From positions 1 through 64,000 of the forward strand of contig JAINUG010000737.1 in the NCBI GenBank assembly GCA_029706075.1: a DNA stretch of 64,000 bases, read 5' to 3'. Both the position numbers and the translations under genes were made by a program. The notes under the pieces were generated by a model. That model searched no databases, had not been told where the DNA came from, and worked only from the letters and a program-made list of their open reading frames with translations. This stretch comes from Aldrovandia affinis (Eukaryota > Chordata > Actinopteri > Notacanthiformes > Halosauridae). The number at the start of each line of letters is the position of its first letter. Positions within the stretch are counted from its first letter, which is position 1. Below are positions 8,567 to 19,682 of this stretch, piece after piece.

Positions 8567-11500
8567 CTGAGGGCCCAAAACACAAGGCAGTCAGAGACTG
8601 ATACATAATACATAGTTTGTGTTGCTCCAAAGCTGTATGAAGTCATAACCACAACCATAACAATAAGTCATAAAGACAGGCAACAGTAGTCTTGGCATGT
8701 TTCACATTCAGACTCACTTTCATCTGCTGGTACAAAACCTTCACTGATGTCCTCTGCGTGTCTCCCTCTACACTTATATTCACTCTGATATGAATCAATC
8801 CCAGATCTCACTGTGTATCTCTCCCCACTGTGATCCAGTGGGATCTGCTCTCTGTCTCACTCTGGGAGTGAAAGGTCTCTCTCCCTCTCCCAGCTCTACA
8901 CCAGTACTCTCCACTGTGGGCCAGAGCAGCAGAGCTGATGATGTAACTGGACCCATCAGTCCTGCTGCTGTCAGTGTTTGGCAGTGCTGCTCTCTGTGTG
9001 TCTTTGTACCAGAGATACTCCCAGCCAGCAGGATCTCCCCCAAACCCACAGCTCAGGTTGACTCTCTCTCCTGTGTACATCTCTCCACTGGGGGGATTCT
9101 GGGTAATAACAGGATTTGGCTTCTCATTTGAAAATAATGGCAAAAAATGGGCCTTGTTTAAGGAATGTGCTCAAATCGACTGGATCAGTGGGTTGTGTTT
9201 ATAACAACTGCCACTGGGGGGTCCTGGGTAATAACAGGCTTTGGAATTTTCCCTGAGAAAATAGAAATACAGTAAAATGCTAAAGAGAAAGGATTTTAGG
9301 TCATCTAAATGTTATGGAAGGATGTTATGAAAATCTTTACTATTTGTTGGGCACTGTACACATTTGAATGTGTGTACTGTTTTGATTAAAATAAATAAAA
9401 GATGACCTCATAGTTTCTACATTAGCATGTAAGAACATTCATACTCACTTACTACAGTCAGTTTAACAGGATTGCTGATTGTGGACTGAACGACTCTCTT
9501 TGTAAATTCTCCTCTGCAGGTGTATAGTCCAGTATATGTCTGATCAGCAGAGAGGATTGTGTATGTGTCTCCATTTCCACTGCTGGAGTCAGCCTTGTCT
9601 ACAGGAAGCTCCTGTCCATCTCTGTACCATTTATACATCCACTCAGTAGAGCTCCCCTGAATCTCACACCTCAGAGTCACTCTCTCAGTGGGGAAGACCT
9701 CTGTCCATCCAGACGGCACAGTCAGCTGAGCTTGTGGGAGAGCTGCAGATGTAACAGGTGTATAAATAACACTGTGAATTTCACCAGAAATCCCTCATTA
9801 TTTCATGTTTATTATTTTCGCTCATTTGTGTCCGTTTTATAAGCAAATGTGAACTGTTTTTGGAGTTTAATAATATATTTTATAAGAAATACCCTTTGAC
9901 CTTTGATGAGTCATCAGTGCGCATCGCGCGGGATTCTCTTCAGATTGCTTGGCGCTCTCTGGAGAGAAGTAAGTAGTCCTCCAGGGCTCTTGTCATTTAT
10001 AGTTATAAAAGTTAATATAAACGTTCATAACATTATAATTCGCAAGGTAACGGTTTTGTATAGCTGGCAAAGTGCCGTTGTGCTTTTCTTTGTTTTTATT
10101 GATGGCTAATTTGTTTTATTATCGGGAAACACGTTCTGTCATTTACTATAGCGGCTAACAACATGTAGCATATATGTGATGTATGTATGCATTGTATGAG
10201 TTGTTGTTTGTATGTATGTATATGTATAGGCTATGTATTTGTATTATGTGTATGTGATGTGGGTATATGCTGTATGTATGGTGTACAACATGTAGCTAAC
10301 GTTGGGTTGGTTATGCTGTCGCTCATTTATTTTTTATCTATATTAGGCACATGAGACGAGCCAGAGTTGCCATGATAACGGCTATACATTTTGTGTTATC
10401 CATGACAGGTATGTTGCCTTGTTGTTTATTTTACTGTAGCTACATAATGTGTTCATTTTGTTGTATTTCAATTCTGAAATGTTAAGCTGGTGGTGACTCA
10501 TGCACTGAATGTCGCGCAAGATGTGACAGTAGTTCTGTACTAAGATGCAATGTACTTCAATGTATTTATATTGATGCAGTTTGTACAGTGTGAGATTGCT
10601 TGGCGCTCTCTGGAGAGAAGCACATGAGACGAGCCAGAGTTGCCATGATAACGGCTATACATTTTGTGTTATCCATGACAGAATAAATCGCAGTCAACCA
10701 GCAGTCGTTGTCCGAGTCTTCAATGAGTGCCACAGAAAAGAACACAACGCAGACAGACCGGTCACACAGACAGGAGAAGTTCAAATGCAGGAGTCATTGT
10801 ATGTGTAGCGGGTGAGCTCTGGTACGTGAGCGCCCGCTGCGAAGTGACGTGGATAAGAGTACGATTCGTTCCCGGAGTTGGGGACTTGAGTCTTTAGCTC
10901 CGCGAGCTTAATCGCTCTCTTGTCGCGTCAGAGATCCTCGGATCGAAACTCGCTGCAGGGCACAACCAAGACCGGTTACATTGGTGCCGTGACTCGGATG
11001 CCACGACTGATGTCAATCAGTCGGGCCGTGGTTGCTGCCGCAGAAGTTTCGGGGGGGAGAATATAGCGGGTGAGCTCTGGTACGTGAGCGCCCACTGCGA
11101 AGTGACGTGGATAAGAGTACGATTAGTTCCCGGAGTTGGGGACTTGAGTCTTTAGCTCCGCGAGCTTAATCGCTCTCTTGTCGCGTCAGAGATCCTCGGT
11201 TCGAAACTCGCTGCAGGGCACAACCATACATATGCATGTTTAATTGGACAAGTTAGATTTCAGAAAGCTTTCAAATAAAAAAATAGTGTCCAATTGACAA
11301 TGTATCAGTAGTTATTTATCTTAGCAGATATCATTAATATCAGAGAGTCACTGTAGTGGGAGTGAAAGGTCTCTCTCCATCTCCCAGCTCTACACCAGTA
11401 CTCTCCACTGTGGGCCAGAGCAGCAGAGCTGATGGTGTAACTGGACCCATCAGTCCTGCTGCTGTCAGTGTTGGGCAGTGCTGCTCTCTGTGTGTCTTTG

Positions 11501-12461
11501 TACCAGAGATACTCCCAGCCAGCAGGATCTCCCCCAAACCCACAGCTCAGGGTGACTCTCTCTCCTGTGTACATCTCTCCACTGGGGGGATTCTGGGTAA
11601 TAACAGGCTTTGGCTTCTCACCTTAAAATAATGGTTGTTATGCTGGTTATCCTTGATCAGGTGTGGATTGTTTGGAACTCTCTCATGGCTGCGTGTTTTC
11701 TCTGTCCCTCTCCTAATAGGTATGCTGCCATAGCTTACACCTGTTGGGGCTATCTGTATATTTCCTATGCTTGTGCTCCCCTGCTCTTACATAATGCTAC
11801 TGGCTATAGCACTGCTTTTTTCTGACTGCATGTTCTCTTCTCTGCCTCGGCCTCTGACTCGGGGCCCCCCCGCTGACTACCTAACTCAGGAGGGGCAAAG
11901 TCTTTCAGCCCTGAGCCACCTTGGACTGACCATGACATGGTCTTTTTTGGACATACCCTGTGCCGGCCAGAAGAGGATGGGCTCCCCCCCTTTTTAGTCT
12001 GGTTCCTCCCAAGGTTTCTCCCTACCTAGGGAGTTTTTCCTTGCCACTGTTGCCGTTAGGCTTGCTTTTGGGGGGGTCTAGGCCTGGGTTCCCCCTCTGT
12101 TAAGCGTTTTGTGACAATTCTATTGTGAAAAGCGCTATACAAATAAACTTGATTTGATTTGATTTGATTTGGAAAGGCCTTCTTCAAACCATGTCTTCAA
12201 ATTCATGAGACCTGGATAGTGTCTGTACTGATATCAACACCACTGTTCATAAATGGGATGGCCACTGATGCCAGTAAAAAAAAGACATGACTTAATCCTT
12301 CAGTACAGGAATGATCAAATGCATTAATCACTGGCAAGATAAAATTACAGGAACATTTGCCAATGATGTAACACGTGTACATCTCTCTACTGGGGGGATT
12401 CTGGGTAATAACAGGATTTGGCATATGAGTGCATTAATAATTAAAGATATTCTTCCTACAC

Positions 12462-12498
<37 letters not shown>

Positions 12499-14302
12499 TC
12501 CAGTACTCACCAGATACTTTCAAACTAAATGATCCAGAGAATGAAAGGATTTTCTGGTTTTGTCCTCGTTCACCCTGACAGCTGTACTCTCCACTGTCTG
12601 ACTCTGTTACAAATTGGAGGGTGAGATTCTGTTGGCTTTCAGTACTGCTGGCAGCGAGCCTCTCAAATACACCCTGTGTTCTTTTGATCCATGAGTATCT
12701 CCATCCAGACCCTTTCCTGATGTCACAACTGAGGGAGACGGTTTCTCCTGTAAATATCACTGAGCCTGGGTGATCTGTGACCACGACAGCCTGAGGACGA
12801 CCATCTGAAATGCACACGGGAAACAGACCTCTCTCTCAATCAATTTTGCAAGGAAAACATATAAATACAGTTATGTGAATAATTTTTTTAAATAACAAAT
12901 AAAGTAATGGTGCCATTTCAGAAATAAAATCTATTTTTATATAAGTAAGTTGCTACATTTAGAATTGAAGAACCTACCAGACACAGTTATGCTATGGCTA
13001 CTGAAAGCTCGCTCACTCCCTCTCTTGCCTTCGCACTGAAACAGCCCACTGTCTTCCTCTTTCACGGAACGCAGGACAAGTATAGAGCCGTCTTCACCGA
13101 GAGAGCCACTGAGCAATGTTATAGCCCCCTGTCTGTGTCTGGTCCAGATAAACGTCCATCCCTCAGATTCAGTCACCTGACAGGTGAGAGTAACTGTCTC
13201 TCCTGGGAACAGCTCTGACCACGGAGGGTCAGCAGTCAGACGAACCCCAGGACTGGACTGTGCAGCTGAAACAGAGTTATAAAAACCAGAGAATCAAACA
13301 CAGTTTTCATGTTACAAAGCTAAGCGTAATAGTTTTAATAAAAATAACTATTTGAACAAAACTATTTTAGAACTAAAACTATTTTAAAACTCAGGGTTAA
13401 GCCCAAAGTTAGCTTACTAACCCAGTAATCCTGCTTCATGAGGCAGGCCCCTGGTCAGTATGTTTTGGAACATTGCCATTATCACATATCACATCATGTA
13501 TCACACCAAACATTTTTCCTGGTTATATATTTTTTTCTCCAGGGAATATCACATGGAGCCCTTTAAATGATGTTCCTGCAAAAACAAATTCTGAATTCAA
13601 GGAGATAAAAACCCTACCTTTCTGTACACCAAAAAACACCAACGCTGTTGCATCTGAAACAAAATGTACATTTTAAACAATATCATATATTTTTGTTATA
13701 TTTTTTCAGAGGATACATATTCTCTTTGGTACATCATTTTCACTGACTTCTTTCTTCATGCACAATGACAAATGTCTTTTCTTGTTTCATAAAAATGCAA
13801 ACAAATAAACTGAAATAAAGTACTTCACACGTTGCATTTTTTAAATATGACTGTTCATTTGTAGATTGACAGTAGATTGTAGATTGACAGTCATCAGATT
13901 TAAACTACATGTTGCAAGATGCAAGTCTTATCGCAGTCAATGAAGAGAAAAGTTTACAAATCAAACATGATCTCTCCGTAAAGCTTAAAGTGCAGAAAGC
14001 AATGTAGGAATATTGTAAGTATATTGTTATATTGTAAATATACAAATTTTAAAAATTGAGGAGGCTACACTTTTCAGTACTGTAATTATATTTTACAACC
14101 TAAACTATGACGAATTCCATTAGATATTCTGCCACAGAGGTATTTTTGTAGTGTCTCTACGTGTACTGCACTATATACATTTAACGTCATTATGCTTAAA
14201 TGTTACACAGGATTCAACACTTGAATTAATATTATTTCTAATAAGATTTTCAGAAAGACAGGATCTAAAATGCATCTACTTACAAATGAACATTGTGTCC
14301 AT
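8397..14302 (-). CDS. Unit 2: activating-type Fc-receptor-like Ig receptor
   Basis: Minus-strand receptor gene with exons L1, L2, D1, D2, a truncated A relic, A, B, a chimeric A/C exon and TM. The signal peptide reads MDTMFIYATALVFFGVQKA, two residues shorter than in other units because of a six-base in-frame deletion in L1. D1, D2, B and TM have open frames and good splice sites. Three exons look unusable: the A relic near 12370-12424, exon A whose donor GT is CT, and the chimeric exon, which has lost its acceptor AG and shifts frame. Joining L1-L2-D1-D2-B-TM is in phase and would give a three-Ig receptor with an Arg-bearing helix. Intron insertions (LTR element, miniature LTR element, retroposon) are specific to this unit. 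It could equally be a decaying gene. Confidence 0.6.
8718..9127 (-). pseudogene. Unit 2 chimeric A/C exon created by deletion
   Basis: The right half is a normal A domain (TGERVNLSCGFGG to SGEYWCRAGRGRETF). It then runs abruptly into the middle of a C domain, about 8858-8866, in another frame, giving a stop (TVGRDTQ*). The A-C intron, the end of A and the start of C are gone. The acceptor AG is AA here (TTTTCAA). Unit 4 has the same chimera, so the event predates the block duplication. Confidence 0.85.
9205..9255 (-). pseudogene. Truncated A-exon 5' fragment
   Basis: Acceptor (TTTCTCAG) plus the first codons of an A-type exon (GKIPKPVITQDPP), then unrelated sequence and a stop. It recurs in unit 4 (about 31898-31945) and twice on the plus strand near 34676 and 35695, so it is an old exon relic carried along by duplication. 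Confidence 0.6.
9449..9742 (-). CDS. Unit 2 exon B: Ig domain
   Basis: Intact 294-nt phase 1-1 exon (VTLRCEIQG .. WMYKWYRDG .. LYTCRGEF). The last codons read LTVVSE rather than LTVSSE, shared with the unit-4 B exon. Confidence 0.87.
9750..10766 (+). mobile_element. LTR-type insertion with unspliced and spliced copies of two mini-exons
   Basis: This unit-2-specific insertion starts TGTAACAGG, ends GGTCACA, and is flanked by CAGA on both sides (9746-9749, 10767-10770). Near 9942 lies GATTGCTTGGCGCTCTCTGG up to a GTAAGT donor. Near 10347 an acceptor opens GCACATGAG.. up to a GTATGT donor at 10408. At 10592-10681 the same two segments are joined exactly at these splice sites and run on into a third segment beginning AATAAA. 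The second block is therefore a DNA copy of spliced RNA. I infer a solo or deleted LTR with an intron-containing transcript. The element family is unknown, and the short open frames inside are not genes. Confidence 0.7.
10804..11230 (+). mobile_element. Miniature LTR retrotransposon (TRIM-like), tRNA-His primer site
   Basis: Two near-identical terminal repeats, 10804-10980 (TGTAGCGG..GGTTACA) and 11062-11230 (..CCATACA), enclose about 80 bases. A primer-binding site TGGTGCCGTGACTCGGAT at 10982-10999 matches the 3' end of animal tRNA-His. A purine tract GGGGGGGAGA sits at 11051-11060 before the 3' repeat. TATG flanks both ends (10800-10803, 11231-11234). There is no coding capacity. It would need another element's enzymes. 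The insertion is absent from the sister unit 4. Confidence 0.85.
11325..11621 (-). pseudogene. Unit 2 exon A with destroyed splice donor
   Basis: The Ig reading frame is intact (VTLSCGFGG, WEYLWYKD, SGEYWCRAG), but the donor that is CTG|GTAAG in other copies reads CTG|CTAAG. Reading through adds SAKINNY and a stop at 11305. The sister exon in unit 4 has the same change. Use would truncate the receptor to a soluble form. Confidence 0.75.
11638..12170 (+). mobile_element. SINE/LINE-tail retroposon with (GATTT)n end
   Basis: It interrupts sequence that is continuous in unit 4 (32867-32873). It ends with the common teleost tail (AAGGTTTCTCC..AGGGAGTTTTTCC.. AAAGCGCTATACAAATAAA) followed by (GATTT)n at 12149-12170. 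The tail class is well known in fish non-LTR elements. I cannot assign the family. Confidence 0.75.
12370..12424 (-). pseudogene. Truncated A-exon relic next to D2
   Basis: The first roughly 50 bases of an A exon (PNPVITQNPPSREMYT) joined to intron sequence. Unit 4 has the same relic at about 33072-33128, there with an acceptor CAG. Confidence 0.65.
12463..12495. repeat. (CA)n microsatellite beside D2
   Basis: A CA dinucleotide tract just downstream of the D2 donor. The same tract, with different lengths, follows D2 in units 4, 5 and 6, but not in units 1 and 3. Confidence 0.9.
12511..12804 (-). CDS. Unit 2 exon D2: second Ig domain
   Basis: Intact 294-nt exon (DGRPQAVVVTDHPGS, SLSCDIRKG, GEYSCQGERG). 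It ends SLKVSG at a GTGAGT donor. Confidence 0.87.
12978..13265 (-). CDS. Unit 2 exon D1: first Ig domain
   Basis: 288-nt phase 1-1 exon, one codon shorter than in units 1 and 3. Signatures are TCQVTESEG, FIWTRHRQG and GLFQCEGKRG. The C' region differs (AITLLSGSLG versus HKAQLAGSLG) and is shared with unit 4. The frame is open. Confidence 0.87.
13618..13653 (-). CDS. Unit 2 leader exon L2
   Basis: 36-nt exon between TTTCAG and GTAGGG. With L1 it encodes the hydrophobic core ATALVFFGVQK and hands over to D1 in phase 1. Confidence 0.75.
14284..14302 (-). CDS. Unit 2 leader exon L1 (short form)
   Basis: 19-nt exon encoding MDTMFI before a GTAAGT donor. It lacks six bases (two leucine codons) present in other units but keeps phase 1. 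Confidence 0.7.
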
Positions 14303-14388
14303 CTCCGTTCAGACTTTAACACTGTGTCAATGCGTCACCAGAGACCAAGCGGACTATTTAGCTCACCTCAGTTTCCTCATGAACCTGC

Positions 14389-14400
14389 AAAGAGGAGGTG
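14389..14400 (+). promoter_or_regulatory. ETS-like motif upstream of unit 2
   Basis: AAAGAGGAGGTG, in the same position as the unit-1 motif but with GGAG in place of the GGAA core. The change would be expected to weaken ETS binding. Confidence 0.35.
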
Positions 14401-14629
14401 CTATGTATATGGTACAATCACATCAAGTAAAAAAAATGCAACGCATTCCAATATGTGCAATATAATTGAGATAATATAATTGCATGCATATATTATAACT
14501 AAGGTGCAATATTAATATATGAATGTACTATATTTGTACAATATAATATTACTGTTCAATATGAGAGGTTCACACTTAACCCGGCACAGAAAGAAATGTA
14601 GATGATCCCTTCAGGTTGGATGGAGACAC

Positions 14630-15230
14630 AAGAATTATTCCATAAGAAATTCCATTTTTTGGTGTTTCGTTGATGGTGGTGGAAAACACTGTCTCAGGTG
14701 CTCCTCCAGAATCTCCCATAAGTGTTCAATTGGGTTGAGATCTGGTGACTGAGACAGCTGTGGCATATGGTTCATTTCATGCTCATCAAACCATTCAGTG
14801 AACGCTCATGGCCTGTGGATGGGGCACTGTCATCATGGAAGAGACCACTCCGTCCAGATAGAAATGCTTCACCATAACATCCTTATTTACTGGATATCCG
14901 TAGCTCCCCAGCTAAAAGGGTTTAAATAAATAGCTGCAGTTCCTAAAATGTCCTTGCTCTTTAGCTAGTAAGCTTCGTAAAACTGATGTTTATATAATTG
15001 TTTTGTAAAAGTGTTTTGTTCTTGGAAGGATGCCATTTTTCCACAACCAATTACATCATGGGCGTTTTGTGATGGTGGAGGAAGATTCTGTCACGTGCCG
15101 CTCCAGAATCTTCCAGAACTGTTCAATTGGGTTTGTATCTGGTGACTGAGATGGCCATGGCATATGATTTACATAATTTATGGTCATCAATCCATTGGGT
15201 GATCACTTGTGAAGGTGAGCACTCAAAAGG
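14630..15230 (-). mobile_element. Tc1-like transposon remnants (two fragments)
   Basis: Reverse-complement matches to the 3' half of the Tc1-like copy at 24445-25004 are visible twice (about 14630-14900 and 15050-15220). Both contain the ..CTCCAGAATCT..GTTCAATTGGGTT.. block. Heavily mutated and without an open frame. Confidence 0.6.
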
Positions 15231-16359
15231 CTTTCTATTTGGCAGTTATCTTGCCTTAAATAAAAGGACAATTGCACACAGACTCCCCCTCAGAGCTGAC
15301 TGCTGAAATAGCTAAGACTGAAACCCCAGCCTTTCAAACTATAGGGCCCAAATGCATGTGTGGTGAGTGTGTTTACTGACCAGTCAGACAGAAATAAATA
15401 CAGATAGCAGAGAGCATTCATTTACCTGGCCGCAATACATTACATCTGCCAAGAGCAGGGTAGCACGTCCTCTCCACTACTCAGTTGACTCTGCAGGAAC
15501 CATTTCACTTCTAAAAGGTTTTAATAAGTGCCCAAAGTCCAACAGTGGTTAACATTTTTGGAAAGATTTCACAAAGATGCATACATAATGCATGGGTGAT
15601 ATGCAAAGGTTATTCTCTGCAGAGTAGGTCTACTGCAGAATGCAGAACCAACATCTTAAAAACTACTTTAAAGGCCCACACGCTGGTATTTTCACATTGT
15701 GCATTAAAAGCGAAGCACTGTGAAATGCCACTGACATGCAGGGAGAGAATGTTAAGTCAGACGACCAGTGTTGGACAATGGTGTTATGGGCAGCAGCTGC
15801 CAAATCTGGGAGGGTGCATACGTTCATGCTTCAGATCAGTGTCATATTTTATGATGAATAAGCATTTACGTGTTGTATGGAATGTATATTTCTGGATCTC
15901 TCTGAACAATAAAACAGCAATTACTACCATCAATGGAGCATGATTTTGGAACATGTATTATATTAATATTGTTTCAACGGGAAGGCCCGATGCTTTAAGC
16001 TCTCACTAACAGTGCAGAGTTGGGACACAGTGCAGGCTGACTCTGACCACTTCCTGTGCTTCTGCATCTTTAGTCTTTCTCAGTAATGCCTGTGAGGGGA
16101 GTTGTGTGTGACTGAGAGAATGAGACGTGCACACTTATTAGATGTAAGTCTTAACGTTTCGACCGTTGTGGTCAGAACCTGCATGCTTAAATAAACCATT
16201 GCACTTTACCTTTTTGGACGATCTCATATGTGTGCTAGTCTCATTCTTTCAATTCTTGTCACTTTGACTCTACACCTGATGCTCAGACTTTTTTGGATTG
16301 TGTTTGTTTATCATAACATAATGGTAGTCACACAATTATTAGTTATTGAGACATTCTAG
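15231..16359. other. 5' flank of unit 2, duplicated, no gene seen
   Basis: Homologous to the flanks of units 1, 3 and 6 (block at 15560-15900). No protein signature. The open frame at 15545-15943 is not preserved in the other copies. Confidence 0.5.
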
Positions 16360-17588
16360 TACAGAGAGCTGGGTGAGAACTTTTACAATTTACAAAATGA
16401 TGAAAAAACTATTTTATTTATTAAAAAGCAAGCGGGACACATATGGGAACCAAGTAAGAACAATATCAGTGTGATTTTTTGAACATTACATTAACACGCT
16501 GGGCTGCAGTTGCAGAAGTCATCCAGTTTAATTAAATTCTCAACGGATAACTCTGAATGAATTCAGTTTCAAATGAGAAGGGCTTGACCTCCCACCCTTG
16601 TACACACAAAATAAGATGTTGTTGGAAAATGTCCAATTAATCTTGGATAAGTTGCACTTATCCAATACAATGATTACAATAGAGATATTACAATTTTACA
16701 TTGACTGAAATTAATAGCAAAAATTGAGAGGATGGTTCACACTCAGAAAAGAAGGCCCTTAGACTCAAAAAGTTATTTGCAGTCATTTTAATCCATTTAG
16801 GCACAGAGGAGCAGAAAACACAAACGTTTCTGCAACTAGGGCTTCGTCAGGGCAGTTATGTATGCTGCAACCAATTACAAATTAAGCAATTAGTGAATAA
16901 TACAATTCAGTAATTCGTGAAATATGCGTTACAAGGGGCAGCTAATTAAGCTGCTATCAATTAAGTAATTAGCAAGCAATGGCATTTCATTGGGCAATTG
17001 GTCTAACACATAATCAGTTAATTTATCATAGGAATCAGGTATCAAGAAGGTGTCGACAATCAACCTCCTCCATCATGTGACACATCATGTGACCAACATC
17101 AGGCCTACAAGGAAGCAAAACAGAAACATGACAAAATGTTCTGATATTGATAGCATGGCAAAAGCATTAGACATTAGTCCTTAAAGGTTACTTAGTTTGT
17201 TTGCATCAAACAGTGCAAGGTCATCACATTATGTAAATAGGCAATAGGACTGCAGAATTGAAACATCAGGTTACTTCCGTCATCAGTCAATCTTACATTG
17301 CCATACAGGGAGTATTACATGTGTTAAGCAAAGGTAATATGAGTTAAACACTTCAATGGGTCAGGTATATAAAGTTAATTAATTGGAGAAGGTAATTTAC
17401 AAAAATGGAGTTAAATTGAACTCTTCATTTAAGTTAGCAAGGGACTTTCCATTTAATCGGTATATCCAAAAAGCTTCTCTTTGTAAAATGTATTGTCTAA
17501 ATCTCCACCTCTACGTGGCCTTGACACTTTTCAATGCCAATGCTGAAATTAATTCAAACAACGTTACAGTGAAAAGCGCAAATATAAA
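16360..17588. repeat. Intergenic spacer, copy 3
   Basis: Third copy of the spacer, closest to copy 1 in its right part (compare 934-1143 with 17383-17592). It marks the start of the second two-unit block. Confidence 0.7.
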
Positions 17589-17761
17589 TTAGACAGAAGA
17601 TTCTCCCTGGTGGCTATTCATTCTGCATGTAACTTTAATGGAGCAGCACATCCTGACTCGTCTTACTCTCCTCCAGAATTTGTCAGTCGCAATGACGGAC
17701 AGGAAGAGGAGGACGGTCACGCCCACACAGATCCGAAACACGTTCTCCGCAGCACGGTAAA
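17589..17761 (-). CDS. Unit 3 TM exon
   Basis: Arg-containing helix AAENVFRICVGVTVLL and a basic tail ending MNSHQGESSV, as in unit 1. Open from acceptor to stop. Confidence 0.8.
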
Positions 17762-17911
17762 CTGAGGGCCCAAAGAACAGGCAGTCAGAGACTGATACAT
17801 AATACATAGTTCCTGTTGCTCCAAAGCTGTATGAAGTCATAAACACAACCATAACAATAAGTCATGAAGACAGGCAACAGTAATCTTGGCATGTTTCACA
17901 TTCAGACTCAC

Positions 17912-18187
17912 TTTCATCTGCTGGTACAAAACCTTCACTGATGTTGGAATTATATTGCTCCTCTGCTTGGTTCCCTCTACACTTATATTCACTCTGATAT
18001 GAATCAATCCCAGATCTCATTGTGTATCTCTCCCCACTGTGATCCAGTGGGATCTGCTCTCCGTCTCTGTACCATGTGTAGTTCCACTCAGCAGAGATCC
18101 CCTGAACCTCACACCTCAGTGTCAGACTGTCTGTGGTGAAGATCTCTGTCCATCCAGTCTCCAGGGTCACCACAGCCTGAGGACGAG
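17912..18187 (-). CDS. Unit 3 exon C
   Basis: Intact 276-nt last Ig domain and stalk, almost identical to unit 1 C (EWNYTWYRDG, SEYKCRG, NISEGFVPADE). Confidence 0.86.
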
Positions 18188-18318
18188 CTGCAACATCAGA
18201 TATTGAGCTTTATGCATCTGAATATATTAAATATATCATATCAAGAGAGAAAATAACATTGAACTTTCTATGTTGATATGTGTTGAATTAAATACTCATG
18301 ACATTCACTATACTTTAC

Positions 18319-18615
18319 CAGATATATTTAATATCTGAGAGTCACTGTAGTGGGAGTGAAAGGTCTCTCTCCCTCTCCCAGCTCTACACCAGTACTCTCC
18401 ACTGTGGGCCAGAGCAGCAGAGCTGATGGTGTAACTGGACCCATCAGTCCTGCTGCTGTCAGTGTTGGGCAGTGCTGCTCTCTGTGTGTCTTTGTACCAG
18501 AGATACTCCCAGCCAGCAGGATCTCCCCCAAACCCACAGCTCAGGGTGACTCTCTCTCCTGTGTACATCTCTCCACTGGGGGGATTCTGGGTAATAACCG
18601 GTTTGGGGATTTTCC
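18319..18615 (-). CDS. Unit 3 exon A (third)
   Basis: Intact 297-nt A exon, LSCGFGG to SGEYWCRAG, ending ILNISG. Confidence 0.87.
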
Positions 18616-18962
18616 CTAAGCAATACAGAGGATTTAAAATAAAATTTCAATTGTTGTATTTCCAACAATCTAAACAACTCACATTCTATCTCAATGCAAA
18701 CAAGCAGTGCATTTGTGATCTTTGAATGTAAATGTCTTATAACTGCATTCTCTATCAGTGACAAAGGTTAAAACACAATGAAACAGAACAAAAACTTACA
18801 GTACAGTACACGCAATGCCACTGTTCAAATATTTGTACTAAATTTAATTTTTACAATTTCTTGGGCACTGTGCACATTTGAATGTGTGTACTGTTTTGAT
18901 TCAAATAAATAAAAGATGACCTCATAGTTTCTACATTAGCATGTAAGAACATCCAGACTCAC

Positions 18963-19255
18963 TTGATACAGTCAGTTTAACAGGATTGCTGATTGTGGAC
19001 TGAACGGCTCTCTTTGTAAATTCTCCTCTGCAGGTGTATAGTCCAGTATATGTCTGATCAGCAGAGAGGATTGTGTATGTGTCTCCATTTCCACTGCTGG
19101 AGTCAGCCTTGTCTACAGGAAGCTCCTGTCCATCTCTGTACCATTTATACATCCACTCAGTAGAGCTCCCCTGAATCTCACACCTCAGAGTCACTCTCTC
19201 AGTGGGAAGACCTCTGTCCATCCAGACGGCACAGTCAGCTGAGCTTGTGGGAGAG
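18963..19255 (-). pseudogene. Unit 3 exon B (third), one-base deletion
   Basis: 293 nt. GTGGGAAG at 19202-19209 has three G where other B exons have four, shifting the frame before VTLRCEIQG. Confidence 0.8.
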
Positions 19256-19386
19256 CTGCAGACAGGAGAAGTTAAAATGCAGGAGGCATTGTATGCATGT
19301 TTAATTGGACAAGTGAGACTTCAGAAAGCTTTAAAATTGAACAAATAGTATCCAATTAACAATGTATCAGTAGTTATTTATCTTAC

Positions 19387-19682
19387 CAGATATATTTAAT
19401 ACCAGAGAGTCACTGTAGTGGGAGTGAAAGGTCTCTCTCCCTCTCCCAGCTCTACACCAGTACTCTCCACTGTGGGCCAGAGCAGCAGAGCTGATGGTGT
19501 AACTGGACCCATCAGTCCTGCTGCTGTCAGTGTTGGGCAGTGCTGCACTCTGTGTGTCTTTGTACCAGAGATACTCCCAGCCAGCAGGATCTCCCCAAAC
19601 CCACAGCTCAGGGTGACTCTCTCTCCTGTGTACATCTCTCCACTGGGGGGATTCTGGGTAATAACAGGCTTTGGCTTCTCAC
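19387..19682 (-). pseudogene. Unit 3 exon A (second), one-base deletion
   Basis: 296 nt. CTCCCC at 19591-19596 has four C where intact copies have five, shifting the frame after CGFG. The unit-5 A exon shows the same contraction. Confidence 0.8.

Noticed and set aside
12463-12495. CRISPR or regulatory array
   Set aside because: It is a simple (CA)n microsatellite in an intron of a vertebrate gene.
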